Below are positions 18,701 through 27,400 of a DNA stretch of 64,000 bases, piece after piece. The DNA lies in the NCBI GenBank assembly GCA_035440755.1, contig DAORND010000008.1, forward strand, positions 1 to 64,000, written 5' to 3'. The DNA is from Aquimonas sp002352135. Its GTDB lineage: Bacteria; Pseudomonadota; Gammaproteobacteria; Xanthomonadales; Xanthomonadaceae. The notes under the pieces were generated by a model that searched no databases, was not told the DNA's origin, and saw only the letters and a program-made list of their open reading frames with translations. The position numbers and the translations under genes were made by a program. The stretch's first letter is position 1. Each line of letters starts with the position of its first letter.

Positions 18701-18957
18701 ACAGCGAGCTGGCGGCGGGTCGTCGCCTTGACGACGCAGTGATCGACGCCTGTGCCGTCCGCGCGCAGCCGATTGCTCTAACGGCGCTGGCGGCGATGCT
18801 CGGTGCGTTGTTCATCCTTGATGACCCCATTTTCAATGGCCTCGCCATTGCGCTGATCTTCGGCATCCTGGTGAGCACGGTTCTGACCCTGGTCGTGATC
18901 CCCTTGCTCTACTACGTGTTTCTCAATCGTCGCCAGCCCGGCGAGGCGCAGCCATGA
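15709..18957 (+). CDS. RND-family efflux pump, inner-membrane permease
   Basis: Proton-driven exporter of 1082 residues with the RND layout: one N-terminal span, large periplasmic loop, spans 2-6, a central loop with a poorly conserved segment, a second periplasmic loop and the final spans. The proton-relay pair Asp426-Asp427 lies in ILVDDAIVVVENIHRH. The sequence fits the hydrophobe/amphiphile group rather than the heavy-metal CusA group, because the CusA Met-rich sites and DxxxD spacing are not evident. It overlaps both the adaptor gene and the thioredoxin gene by four bases, so all three are translationally coupled. Substrate unknown. Confidence 0.93.
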   Translation: MSERDGAPAMGISGRLAAAFQANPLTPILAIAGLLLGMVAVMITPREEEPQIDVTMANVTVPFPGAPVDDVENLISVPLEQVLSEIDGVKHVYSVSRPGVSMTTVEFDVGVPRADALVRLYNQIYSNLDWSPQGLGVGQPLVRPMGIDDVPVMGLTLWTDDPARGATDVAEVAHTLEAELKRIPGTRDVYTIGAPDRAVIVELDATKLASYGMDVADLSNALLASNVVSQAGDRIGPEGQVPVTGGTYLADARQVAELVIGLRDGKPLFLSDVATVRRGADMPTQYVWHGVPAGQHGPQQGIAPAVTIAVAKKPGANAADITKAIEHRIEILRGSVIPEGVEVTVTRDYGKTANDKAIKLIQKLVFATMAVVLLVLFALGWREAIVVGAAVIITLALTLFASWAMGFTINRVSLFALIFSIGILVDDAIVVVENIHRHMAKGGRTLFEAIPPAVDEVGSPTILATFTVIAALLPMAFVTGLMGPYMRPIPINASVGMLLSLAVALIVTPWLSLKLLSRHLGEHAQGTSDGHGAGIAARLHGVFDRIMRPFLDRQRGGRRRNWLWAGIGVALVLSAGMAVVQWVVLKMLPFDNKSEFQVVVDMPEGSTLERTNALLQELAGVVAELPEVSDYQGYAGTSGPVNFNGLVRQYYLRQGPIVADLQVNLVDKHDRDRKSHEIARAVRPQLAAIGKQYGASVKVVEVPPGPPVLSPLVAEIYGSDQATARAMARELVGKFEATEGLVDIDTTVESESARDLVLVDRARAAQMGVSQAAIAQALRTGLSGNDATYLRDGASKYPVPVRLRLPAGDQASMDQLLALRVRTQDGRLIPLSEVVTVQRVTWENAIYHKDLLPVVYVMADEAGALDSPLYGMFDVVGQLGDEMLAGYGIKQYFIAQPESTAEFGIKWDGEWQITYETFRDMGIAYGVGMVLIYLLVVAQFRSYVVPLIIMAPIPLTVIGVMPGHALLGAQFTATSMIGMIALAGIIVRNSILLVDFINSELAAGRRLDDAVIDACAVRAQPIALTALAAMLGALFILDDPIFNGLAIALIFGILVSTVLTLVVIPLLYYVFLNRRQPGEAQP

Positions 18958-19415
18958 CTGATACCGACTCACTGATCATTGCCTGTCCGCATTGTCACGG
19001 ACTCAACCGTTTGCCGCAGGCACGCCTGAAGGATGCGCCACACTGCGGCAAGTGCGGCGCGACGATTTTCTCGGGCAAACCGTTCGAGCTCGACGCCAGC
19101 AATTTCGAAGTTCATGTGGCACGTTCGCAGTTGCCCATCTTGGTCGACTTCTGGGCGCCGTGGTGTGGTCCCTGTCGATTGATGGCGCCTGCCTTCGCGC
19201 AAGCTGCCTCGCAGTTGGAACCCCAGTTCCATCTGGCCAAGGTGGATACCGAAGCGCAGCCGATGCTGGGGCAGCGCTTTGGCATTCGCAGCATTCCCAC
19301 CTTGGCACTGTTTCACAACGGAACCGAGATCGGACGTCAGTCTGGTGCCTTGCCGCTAGGTGAAATCGTGCGCTTCGCGCGCACCCAGTTCATGAACTAC
19401 GTGGCGGGTCTGTAG
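18954..19415 (+). CDS. trxC: Thioredoxin 2 (TrxC) with N-terminal zinc ribbon
   Basis: Cytoplasmic disulfide reductase of 153 residues. The N-terminus carries a zinc ribbon (Cys11, Cys14, Cys31, Cys34 in CPHC and CGKC), and the thioredoxin domain has the active site WAPWCGPC at 67-74. This two-part layout is specific to TrxC, which is stress-induced in other bacteria. Its start overlaps the pump stop, and the next gene begins two bases after its stop. In this operon it may reduce protein persulfides or polysulfides formed after sulfide oxidation; thioredoxins are known to do this, but the assignment here is from context. Confidence 0.93.
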   Translation: MTDTDSLIIACPHCHGLNRLPQARLKDAPHCGKCGATIFSGKPFELDASNFEVHVARSQLPILVDFWAPWCGPCRLMAPAFAQAASQLEPQFHLAKVDTEAQPMLGQRFGIRSIPTLALFHNGTEIGRQSGALPLGEIVRFARTQFMNYVAGL

Positions 19416-19417
19416 CC

Positions 19418-19873
19418 ATGTCGGACGCCCGCTTTTCATTGACCGTCGAGCAGGAATCGGACTACGTCTTTCGAGTCCGTTTTGATGACACAGACATCCC
19501 CGATCTGCTGACCGACGAACCAGAGCCGCTCGGTGGTGGCAGTGGCCCCAATCCCTCGCGCATGCTGGTTGCGGCGGTCGCCAATTGCATGAGCGCGAGC
19601 CTGCTGTTCTCGCTGCGCAAGTTCAAGAATACGCCGGGCACCCTGGTCACCAAGGCGACCGCACATCTGGGCCGCAGTCCCGAAGGACGCCTGCGCGTCG
19701 AGCGAATCGACGCCGAAATCGCGTTGCCCGAAATGGCGGGCAGCTACGCACAACTCGAACGCATTCTTGGACAGTTCGAACAGTTTTGCGTCGTGACAGA
19801 AAGCGTGCGCAATGGCGTGGCCGTGAACGTCCGCGTCGTCGATCCAACCGGTGTCGTCCTGCATGGCGAGTGA
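19418..19873 (+). CDS. OsmC-family protein
   Basis: A 151-residue protein of the OsmC/Ohr fold, whose members reduce organic hydroperoxides with two reactive cysteines. Both are here: Cys57 in VAAVANCMSAS and Cys124 in QFEQFCVVTESV. The helix between them and the VxNCxxxS pattern match the family. It follows trxC by two bases in the sulfide operon. Some OsmC-type proteins also act on sulfane sulfur, so peroxidase or persulfide chemistry are both possible. I cannot separate Ohr from OsmC or the YhfA type with confidence. Confidence 0.88.
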   Translation: MSDARFSLTVEQESDYVFRVRFDDTDIPDLLTDEPEPLGGGSGPNPSRMLVAAVANCMSASLLFSLRKFKNTPGTLVTKATAHLGRSPEGRLRVERIDAEIALPEMAGSYAQLERILGQFEQFCVVTESVRNGVAVNVRVVDPTGVVLHGE

Positions 19874-19908
19874 GTTCGCCACCGAGTTTTTCTGATGGAG
19901 CTACACCA

Positions 19909-20892
19909 ATGAAATCTCTTGTCATTGCCTTGAGTCTGCTGATGGCAGGCTCCGACGCCCACGCCCAAGAGGCGGCAAACCCGGATGCCGCCAGTGCCGC
20001 AAAAGCGCAAGCGGCGATCAAGGACCTGGGCCAATCCCTGCGCGGTGCGTTGGTCGCCAAGATGCAGTCGGAAGGCCCGGTGGCGGCGGTCAATTTCTGC
20101 CACGACGAAGCCCCGCTCATCGCCTCCCAGGTCGCCGAGCGTCATCAGGTGCAGATTGGACGCACGGCGGTGCGCCATCGCAGCCCGAGCAATGCCCCCA
20201 GCGAATGGCAACAAGCGGCGCTGGCGGAATTTGCCGCCAAGGTGGCAGAGGGCGCTCCGGCGGCTGGAATGACCTCGTCAAGTACGGTTGATGTCAACGG
20301 TGAAAGTCGTTTCCGCTTTGTGCAGAGCATCCCGACCGAGGCACCCTGCCTGGCCTGCCACGGTGACACTGTCGCGCCACCGATCAAGGCCGAAATCGAC
20401 AAGCATTACCCGCAAGACACGGCGACGGGCTTCAAGGAAGGTGACCTGCGTGGCATGTTCTGGGTGGAGTTCCCGATGACTCCCGCCGCCACGCCCGTGT
20501 CACAGAACCCGCCGGATCAACGCGCCCCTATCGTAATGAGCGAAGCGCAACGTGTGTCCCTGCGACTGGAAATGCGCGGACGCATGGAAACGCTGCAAGG
20601 CGTCATGGCCGCGCTGGCCTCGGGCGATTGGTCTGAAGTCGCCAAGCGCTCGGAAGAGGGCACACGTGGGCAGCATCGCGGTGTCGACTTCCGCTCGGCA
20701 TTGCCTCAGGAATGGTTTGGCATGGCGCGCCCCATGCACGGCGAGTTCGCGGCCATCCAGCACGAGGCCGAGGGTCAGAAGCGCGTCGACGTCGCCCTGC
20801 AACATCTGGCCAAGGCAGGTCAGTACTGCACGTCCTGTCATGCGACTTTCCGCCCCGTGACGCCTAGCGAGAGCGCTGTCGCGCAGCAATGA
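19909..20892 (+). CDS. Periplasmic di-heme protein: Tll0287-like (DUF3365) domain plus cytochrome c'-like domain
   Basis: A 327-residue exported protein (signal peptide cut after DAHAQ, about residue 20). The first part (about 30-190) resembles the DUF3365/Tll0287 heme domain, with NFCHDEAP and a c-type heme site CLACH at 147-151. The second part (about 205-315) is helical and ends in another heme site, CTSCH at 307-311, as in cytochrome c'. So two covalent hemes are expected in the periplasm. A GGAG site precedes the ATG at 19909. Its stop overlaps the methyltransferase start by four bases. Role unknown: redox or gas sensing, or an electron acceptor for sulfur oxidation, are possible. Confidence 0.82.
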   Translation: MKSLVIALSLLMAGSDAHAQEAANPDAASAAKAQAAIKDLGQSLRGALVAKMQSEGPVAAVNFCHDEAPLIASQVAERHQVQIGRTAVRHRSPSNAPSEWQQAALAEFAAKVAEGAPAAGMTSSSTVDVNGESRFRFVQSIPTEAPCLACHGDTVAPPIKAEIDKHYPQDTATGFKEGDLRGMFWVEFPMTPAATPVSQNPPDQRAPIVMSEAQRVSLRLEMRGRMETLQGVMAALASGDWSEVAKRSEEGTRGQHRGVDFRSALPQEWFGMARPMHGEFAAIQHEAEGQKRVDVALQHLAKAGQYCTSCHATFRPVTPSESAVAQQ

Positions 20893-21527
20893 CGCTGAAC
20901 CACGCGAACCCGCGTGAGTTCTGGGACTCGCGCTTTGCGGAAATCGACTTTCTCTACGGTCAGCTGCCCAACGCGTGGCTGTACGAATGTGCCATCAGCC
21001 TGCCACCACACGGCGGGCGCGTGCTGTGTGCCGCCGAGGGCCAAGGTCGCAATGCCCTGTGGTTGGCGAAGCAGGGATGCGAAGTCCACGTGGTGGATAT
21101 TTCTGCCGTGGCCTTGGAGCACCTTGAGCGGCGCGCACGACAACTCGGACTGCCGATCACCTGCGAACAGGCCGATCTGGCCAATTGGATCGCCGAGCCC
21201 GAGAGTTACGACGCGGCCTTGCTGATCTTCGCCCACTTCCCGCCAGCGGTACGGAAGCATGTGCACACGCAAGTCCAACGCGCCCTCAAACCGAGAGGTT
21301 GGCTGGTGTTGGAAGCGTTTTCCCCAGAGCAACTCGGATTGACTTCCGGCGGACCGCGAAATCCTGCCTGGCTCTACAGCGCTGAGATGATCGCCGGGGA
21401 TTTCGCAGGGATGCAGATCGCTTCGCTGAGCCAGATCCGGATCCGCCTGGATGAAGGCCCCGGACATCAGGGCGAAGCCGCCGTGGTCCGCTTGCTTGCA
21501 AGACGAATCGAAGAGCGCGCGGAGTAA
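20889..21527 (+). CDS. Class I SAM-dependent methyltransferase
   Basis: Cytoplasmic methyltransferase of 212 residues. Motif I reads GGRVLCAAEGQGRNALWLA, and the acidic ribose-binding residue follows in VHVVDIS. Short FWDSRF and YG near the N-terminus recall TehB/thiopurine methyltransferase-like enzymes that act on small soft nucleophiles (selenium, tellurium or sulfur). It is the last gene of the sulfide operon and overlaps the heme-protein gene (ATGA at 20889). Methylation of a sulfur or chalcogen compound would suit the place, but the substrate is not shown by the sequence. Confidence 0.85.
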   Translation: MTLNHANPREFWDSRFAEIDFLYGQLPNAWLYECAISLPPHGGRVLCAAEGQGRNALWLAKQGCEVHVVDISAVALEHLERRARQLGLPITCEQADLANWIAEPESYDAALLIFAHFPPAVRKHVHTQVQRALKPRGWLVLEAFSPEQLGLTSGGPRNPAWLYSAEMIAGDFAGMQIASLSQIRIRLDEGPGHQGEAAVVRLLARRIEERAE

Positions 21528-21676
21528 CAGCGCTCCTTCTGCGGCAAGGATCACCTGCGCGCGGCGCGGACGGGGCGACCTGACGCTTGTCGGCTCCACT
21601 CTACCGACCATCTGGCTGGACTGGAGTCGCTGACGGCGCGGGCATACAGTGGGATGGTCAAAAAAGGGGGAAGTGC

Positions 21677-22240
21677 ATGCGCAACTTGTGCCACCAGTCA
21701 AGATTCAGCGGTCTTCCTGCATTTAGTTCGGTTTGGCAGCGCGGCGTCACCCTGTTGGAGTTGATGGTCGCTGTTGCTATTGTGGGCATTACCCTGTCCC
21801 TTGCGTTACCAAGTTTCAATGACTCGATCGAACGGAATCGCGTCGTATCGACCGTCAACGAAATGGTGGGTGCCATGAATCTTGCCCGTTCGGAAGCAAT
21901 CCGCACGAACCGGACTGCCACCTTTTGTGCCAGCCTTGATCAAGCGACCTGCGGTGGGACATGGAGTGATGGCTGGATCGCTATCGCTGATCTCGATGGG
22001 GATGCGGTCATGGATGTCTTGCGCACTGGCACTGTCAGTGACAAGGACGAAGTTACGGCTGCTGCGACTCAGATCGACTTTAATCAGCGCGGTCTGAAGA
22101 CAGTCCCGGTGGGTGCGGCCACTATCGCTGTTCAGCCAGCAGGTTGTGCGGTTGGAAAGCCGCATCGTCGCGTCGTTTCCGTGACTGCTACCGGCGGTGC
22201 ATTTGTCGCCAATCATGGCACTGACGCCAATTGTATTTGA
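21677..22240 (+). CDS. fimT: Minor pilin of the FimT/FimU (GspH) type
   Basis: Pseudopilin-like subunit that primes assembly of type IV pili at the inner membrane. The prepilin signal is RGVTLLELMVAVAIVGI, with the peptidase cut before Val and the conserved Glu at +5. A GspH-like domain with ARSEAIRTN follows, and cysteine pairs near the end (TFCASL, ATCGG, PAGCAV, ANCI). The ATG at 21677 has a strong AAGGGGG site; the frame extends upstream to 21587 without a better start. First gene of the fimT-pilV-pilW-pilX-pilY1-pilE cluster. Confidence 0.88.
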   Translation: MRNLCHQSRFSGLPAFSSVWQRGVTLLELMVAVAIVGITLSLALPSFNDSIERNRVVSTVNEMVGAMNLARSEAIRTNRTATFCASLDQATCGGTWSDGWIAIADLDGDAVMDVLRTGTVSDKDEVTAAATQIDFNQRGLKTVPVGAATIAVQPAGCAVGKPHRRVVSVTATGGAFVANHGTDANCI

Positions 22241-22252
22241 TGGGTTCTTTAT

Positions 22253-22780
22253 ATGACTACGAAATGGCAAGCTGATACTGAACGTGGTGTATCGCTCATC
22301 GAGGTAATGGTGGCAGTGTTGGTGCTTTCAATTGGACTGCTGGGAATGGCTTCGCTTATGGGGGTCTCGTTGCGCAATACCCAGAGTGCCAACTACCGGA
22401 CTCAGGCGGCTAATCTTGCATACGAGTACATTGACACGGCGCGAGCCTATATCGCCATTGGCGGTGGAGACAAGCTTGGATACATCCTGCAGCCAGCGTG
22501 GTCGGCCGCCAATTGCGATATTGCGACCGCGCCTCTCTACAATTGCGGTGGTGGCTTGGACTCCTTGAATTGCGACATCCGACGATTAGGGGACCATGTG
22601 TGCCGGGTGTTGCCCGGAGGGCGTCTGCGGGCCACTGCTGTGCCGCTTGGTGGAAATCCGGATCGCCTGCAGTTGACGGTCGACATCTGCTGGACAGATG
22701 ACCGATCAGGCGCGGGAGCAGTGACTGAGGCCTGCAACAGCGATTCGGAAACCTTGTTCACGTTGGTGACCGAGCTATGA
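22253..22780 (+). CDS. pilV: Type IV pilus minor pilin PilV
   Basis: Minor pilin of 175 residues. The prepilin motif is RGVSLIEVMVAVLVLSIGLLG, with Glu at +5, followed by MASLMGVSLRNTQSANYRTQA, typical of PilV. It begins 12 bases after fimT and overlaps pilW by four bases (ATGA at 22777). It is expected to join the tip complex with PilW, PilX and PilY1. Four to six cysteines in the globular part suggest disulfides in the periplasm. Confidence 0.9.
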   Translation: MTTKWQADTERGVSLIEVMVAVLVLSIGLLGMASLMGVSLRNTQSANYRTQAANLAYEYIDTARAYIAIGGGDKLGYILQPAWSAANCDIATAPLYNCGGGLDSLNCDIRRLGDHVCRVLPGGRLRATAVPLGGNPDRLQLTVDICWTDDRSGAGAVTEACNSDSETLFTLVTEL

Positions 22781-23976
22781 GTATTGTGAATGCGATGAGA
22801 CGCCGCATTCGCGCCTCCCAGCAAGGTCTGTCATTGGTCGAACTGATGGTCGCCCTCGCAATCGGTGTTCTACTTTTGTTGGGTCTGGTTGAGATATTCG
22901 GCTCGACAAGAGCTGCCTTTGGTGCGGCTGAGGGTTCTTCTAGAGCACAGGAAGCAGGAAGATTCGCTACAGAGTTTCTCAAGAGAGATTTGCGGGTCAC
23001 AGGCCACGTTGGCTGCCTGAACGAACGTGCCTATCTGTCGGCTGCGGGTGGCCTGTTTGTGCACATGAGTGCTGGCGCTGTTGCGGCGGCACCCTATGCG
23101 TTCCGTGTCGATTATCCGATTCAGGCCTATGAGTACGCGGGTACAGGGCCGGGAGATGCAGTCGATCTTTCGGCGGGGGCAACCGCTGCCACAGTGAGTG
23201 GTGAATGGAGTCCGGCATTGCCGACCGAGCTTGACGCCTTGCTCAACGAGGCAGTGGTTGGAAGTGATGTGCTTGTCGTTCGTTTTTTGAGTCCAGAGTT
23301 CGTTGATTCGGTTATTGTTGATATAGCCAATGCGCAATTTCAGATTACAGATCTGGCCGATCAGCCATTCTTTACATTGGATAGTGTCTACGGCGTTACA
23401 AATTGTCGAAAACTGAGCCTGGTGCAAGCTAGGACGGCCCCCGTGGCGGGCATTGTGAATGTTGGTATTAGCGGATTGAATGCGGTGGGCTGGAGTGCGC
23501 AGTTCGAAGACGGTTATGCACCACCCGGGACGAGTGTGCACAACTACAATTACGTTGTGTACTACGCCGGGATAGATGGTGCGTCTGGCCAGCCATCTCT
23601 TAAGCGGCGAAACCTCGATCCATCGAGTGCAACGTTCCTCGGGCCATCAGAAACTTTGGTTGAAGGGGTGGAGTCGCTTCAATTCGTGTTCGGTGTGGAC
23701 ACTAGCGCGCCTCAAGATGATCAGGTGGATGTCTATCACACGGCAGACGGGATTGCCGGACTCCCGGTTGGTGCGGATGACCCTGCGCGGTGGAGGCGGG
23801 TGGCAACCGCCCGAATGGGGGTGATTACCCGAAGCCCGAATTCATCATCTGCCGCTCGCGACGCTGCCGCATCACAAATTCGGTTGGCGGATTCTGTGTT
23901 CACGTTCGCCGATGATGGGCGGGTCCGCCAGTCACACGAAACACTCGTTTCCATGCGAAATCGGAACAGGAATTGA
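22777..23976 (+). CDS. pilW: Type IV pilus minor pilin PilW
   Basis: Large minor pilin of 399 residues with the prepilin motif QGLSLVELMVALAIGVLLLLG, then a long globular domain. The C-terminal half has VESLQFVFGVDT and VATARMGVITRS, which are recurrent in PilW proteins. It overlaps pilV at its start, and pilX begins two bases after its stop region. From here to pilE the base composition becomes noticeably more AT-rich than the surrounding housekeeping genes. Part of the pilus tip/assembly-priming complex. Confidence 0.9.
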   Translation: MSIVNAMRRRIRASQQGLSLVELMVALAIGVLLLLGLVEIFGSTRAAFGAAEGSSRAQEAGRFATEFLKRDLRVTGHVGCLNERAYLSAAGGLFVHMSAGAVAAAPYAFRVDYPIQAYEYAGTGPGDAVDLSAGATAATVSGEWSPALPTELDALLNEAVVGSDVLVVRFLSPEFVDSVIVDIANAQFQITDLADQPFFTLDSVYGVTNCRKLSLVQARTAPVAGIVNVGISGLNAVGWSAQFEDGYAPPGTSVHNYNYVVYYAGIDGASGQPSLKRRNLDPSSATFLGPSETLVEGVESLQFVFGVDTSAPQDDQVDVYHTADGIAGLPVGADDPARWRRVATARMGVITRSPNSSSAARDAAASQIRLADSVFTFADDGRVRQSHETLVSMRNRNRN

Positions 23977-23977
23977 C

Positions 23978-24454
23978 ATGAACCAATTCAATCACTTTCC
24001 ACAGAGACAACAGCGCGGTGCCGCATTGTTTGTGTCGATGATGATTCTAATACTGCTGACCATGCTCGCTCTGTCAGCATCGCAAGTTACTAGTCTGCAG
24101 GAGAAAATGGCTTCTGCGTATTGGGCGGACGCGCGTGCGTTCGAGCGTTCCGAAGCCGCGCTTCGAGCAGAGCAGCGCGCGCTAAGAACCGCTGTTGAGC
24201 AGGGTTTGTGTGTTTCGGATTCTGCCAGCTTACCAACTTGGCTTGGTAGCGCCCCGGCGGCTGGCGAGGCTCATGTATTGGCGATCCGCCATGAGGCGGC
24301 ACGCGGCAGCGGCCTTGAGTCCGAAATCGTTGCCGGCAGTGCATTGGGCGCGTTGGATTGCGCGGTGTTCAAGATAAGTGTGGCAGACGCCGATACCGTG
24401 GCCCCAGCTGACGCCAGCGCTTGGTCGGTTGTTCAGTCTGTCTTCGTACCATAG
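23978..24454 (+). CDS. pilX: Type IV pilus minor pilin PilX
   Basis: Minor pilin of 158 residues. The prepilin-like segment is QRGAALFVSMMILILLTMLALSA; as usual for PilX the +5 glutamate is absent. MASAYWADARAFERSEAALRAEQRAL is the typical amphipathic continuation, and a short cysteine-containing C-terminal domain follows (LCVSD, ALDCAVF). The ATG at 23978 is chosen over upstream in-frame codons inside pilW because it directly precedes the signal. PilY1 follows after 27 bases. Confidence 0.88.
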   Translation: MNQFNHFPQRQQRGAALFVSMMILILLTMLALSASQVTSLQEKMASAYWADARAFERSEAALRAEQRALRTAVEQGLCVSDSASLPTWLGSAPAAGEAHVLAIRHEAARGSGLESEIVAGSALGALDCAVFKISVADADTVAPADASAWSVVQSVFVP

Positions 24455-24481
24455 ATTTAGCTGTTGAGAAGGAGTTTGGCT

Positions 24482-27400
24482 ATGTTCGCCATGCAATCCG
24501 TTTCAGTGAAGCGCGCGCTGGTGGCGCTCGTCGCCGCCCTGACGATGGCGTCCGGGATGTCAGCGAGAGCGGCAATTGATGTTTCGCAAAGCCCGTTGTT
24601 TCTTCCTTCGCCGGTTGATCCAAATATCCTGTTCGTGTTGGACGACTCTGGATCGATGTACTGGGAATCTATTCCAGATAGTGCCGTCTTGTTCATGTTC
24701 CCCAGACCAAACGGTGTATATGGGAACGCCAGTGAATATAGCAACCAGGTAGCCTCAGTAAATTATGCCTCAGGGAATGCGAATGAGGCCGTTTCTGCTT
24801 TGGCTTTTCGTTCGTCTTCCTATAACCCTTTGTATTATAATCCGGCTATTACATATCGGCCTTGGGCAAACGCCGATGGGTCGCTGTGGGCGGATTCGAA
24901 TCCACTGGCCGCCCGATATCATCCGGCGCGAGGTGGTCCGGGAACCCTGAATCTGACGACAAATGTTACTCAGAACGCACAATGGGTGTATACGAACAAT
25001 GCCGGGAGTGCGTGGGGGGCTTGGGCTGATAGAAGTTATTACCCGGCGACTTATGCACGGTTCCTAGGTGGGGCAGTTTGGAATGCGGCAAACTATCAAC
25101 GCGTCGAAATTAAGGTAGCAAATGCTCCTTTCACTGGTGACGGTCGCGAGAACAGAACAGATGTTGGTTGCGTGGCAGGCAGCTGTAGCTACACCGCAGA
25201 AATTCAGAATTTCGCAAACTGGTTTACTTACTACAGGTCGCGGCATTTGGCGGCAGCGGCAGGTGTTGGTCGCGCTTTCGCATCCCAGTCGGAGAAAATG
25301 CGCGTTGGATTTGGTGCGATCAATAAGTCCGGTACGTCTGTGGATGGAGTGGCCAATACTGAAGTGGTAATGAGCGGCGTGAGGCAATTTTCCGGCGCGG
25401 ATCGAACCTCATTTTTTAATACGCTTTATGGCAGTAGTTGGGAGCCTTGGGGTACACCTTTGCGCTGGGCACTTGACAATGCGGGTCAGTATTTTTCACG
25501 CTCGGACAATCCTGGCCCATGGGGAAAAATACCTGGCACGAACGATGCGAGTAGTCATTTGGCCTGCAGGCAGAGCTACACGATCTTGATGACAGACGGT
25601 TATTGGAATGGCGCCGCGGCGGAAACAGCAGGAGCTCAGGCCGATACTGACTCAACGGGTGGTCCAACCATTCTTGGTCCATCTGGTTCGTTCACATTCG
25701 ACGCGGTGACTCCGTTTCGCGACGGTCGCGGCAACACGCTTGCGGATGTCGCTATGTATTATTGGAAGCGAGATCTACGCGGTACTATAGATAACTTGGT
25801 CCCGACATCAACGATCAATCCTGCGTTCTGGCAGCACATGGTGACGTTCGGTATCGGTTTTGGTGTTGCGGGCACGGTTTCACCAACAACAGCGTTCGAT
25901 GCGCTCGCCAATTCACCGGCGATCAACATCAATTGGCCGAACCCTACAGGTGGTACCGCCCAGGTGGATGATTTGCTGCATGCTGCGATTAATTCGCGCG
26001 GTGGTTTCTTCTCTGCCCGTGAGCCAGACGTTTTTGCGTCGGAATTGTCGAGTGTGTTGCAGGAAATTGTTGCTCGCTCGCTTGCTTCAAATGGTGTGTC
26101 CGCTTCTGCGACAAGGCGTGATACCAGTTTCTTGGTGTATGTTCCGGAGTTTGACAGCGCGGATTGGACTGGCGATGTCAAGGCCTACAACTTGAATTCG
26201 GATGGTAGTCTAGCGAGTGTCGCATGGTCGGTATCGGCTAAGTTCAATTCTGGTTCGCCGGTGGATCATTCCTCTCGCGATATTTATGTTGCCCTCCCCA
26301 GTGGATCGAGTTACGCCCTGTCCCCGTTTACGGTTTCTGGGCTCGGTGGGGCTACATCTGCAGAGGCACACTTGGGTATTGTTGCATCGGATATTACAGC
26401 TTATGGCACTGGTATCACGGTGAGCGAAGTCATCGATTATGTGCGCGGCAGCCATGCCAATGAGGGAACGAATGGTGGGCCTTTGCGAAATCGCTTGCGA
26501 GCATTTGGTGACATCATCGGTTCAAAGCCCGAAGTGATACGCGCCAATAGTTTCGGTTATGAGACCTTGCCTGCTGCTGAGGGAGGCGGGAGTGATGACT
26601 CGATCTTCGGGACATACGCACACTTCTTGAAGCAGAAGCGCGCTAAGGATCCGGTTCTTTTCGTAGGTTCGAACGACGGCATGTTGCATGCGTTTGATGC
26701 GACGGAGACTGGCGGCGACTTGCTTTTCAGTGTAATGCCGAACGGGTCGTTAGGGTTGGTTAAGGAGTTACCAAAGAAGACGTATGCCCATCATTTCGGA
26801 GTGGACGGATCGCCGGCGCAGTTTGACGTAAGACTCGGTGGCTCATGGAAGACAATTCTGCTTACGCCGATGGGTGCGGGTGGGCGGTCGGTATTTGCAT
26901 TGGATGTGACAGATGCCGGCTCAAGTTTCTCCATGAGCAGCTTCTTGTGGGAGTTCAAGAACGCTAATCTCGGATATACGCTTGGTGATCCAAAGGCTGC
27001 CTATTACAGAGGTAACCAGTGGTATGTCACTGTGCCGAACGGCGCTGGTGCGAATGATCATCAGGCGCGGTTGTTTTTCTTGGATCCATCGGATGGATCG
27101 ATTGAACATAATGTTGTGCTGGGAAGTTCGGGCACAGCTTCCGATCCCAACGGTTTGATGTCGGCTGTTCCTGTAGACAGTGATTTTGATGGTCGAGCGG
27201 ATACGGTTTATGCGGCCGATTTGCACGGCAACGTTTGGAAGGTTGTCATCAGTGCCGCGGGAGTGCCGACGGTTGCCTATGGCGGTCCGTTCTATGTAGC
27301 CAAAGATGCTAGTGGGAATCGCCAGCCAATTACTGGATCGCTTAGTGCGGCGGTCCACCACCTGAGTGGTCAGATGGTGTTTTTTGGAACGGGCAAGTAC

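Noticed and set aside
15709..18957. Heavy-metal RND pump of the CusA/CzcA type
   Set aside because: The sequence lacks the metal-site methionines and fits the hydrophobe/amphiphile group better; context is sulfide, not metals.
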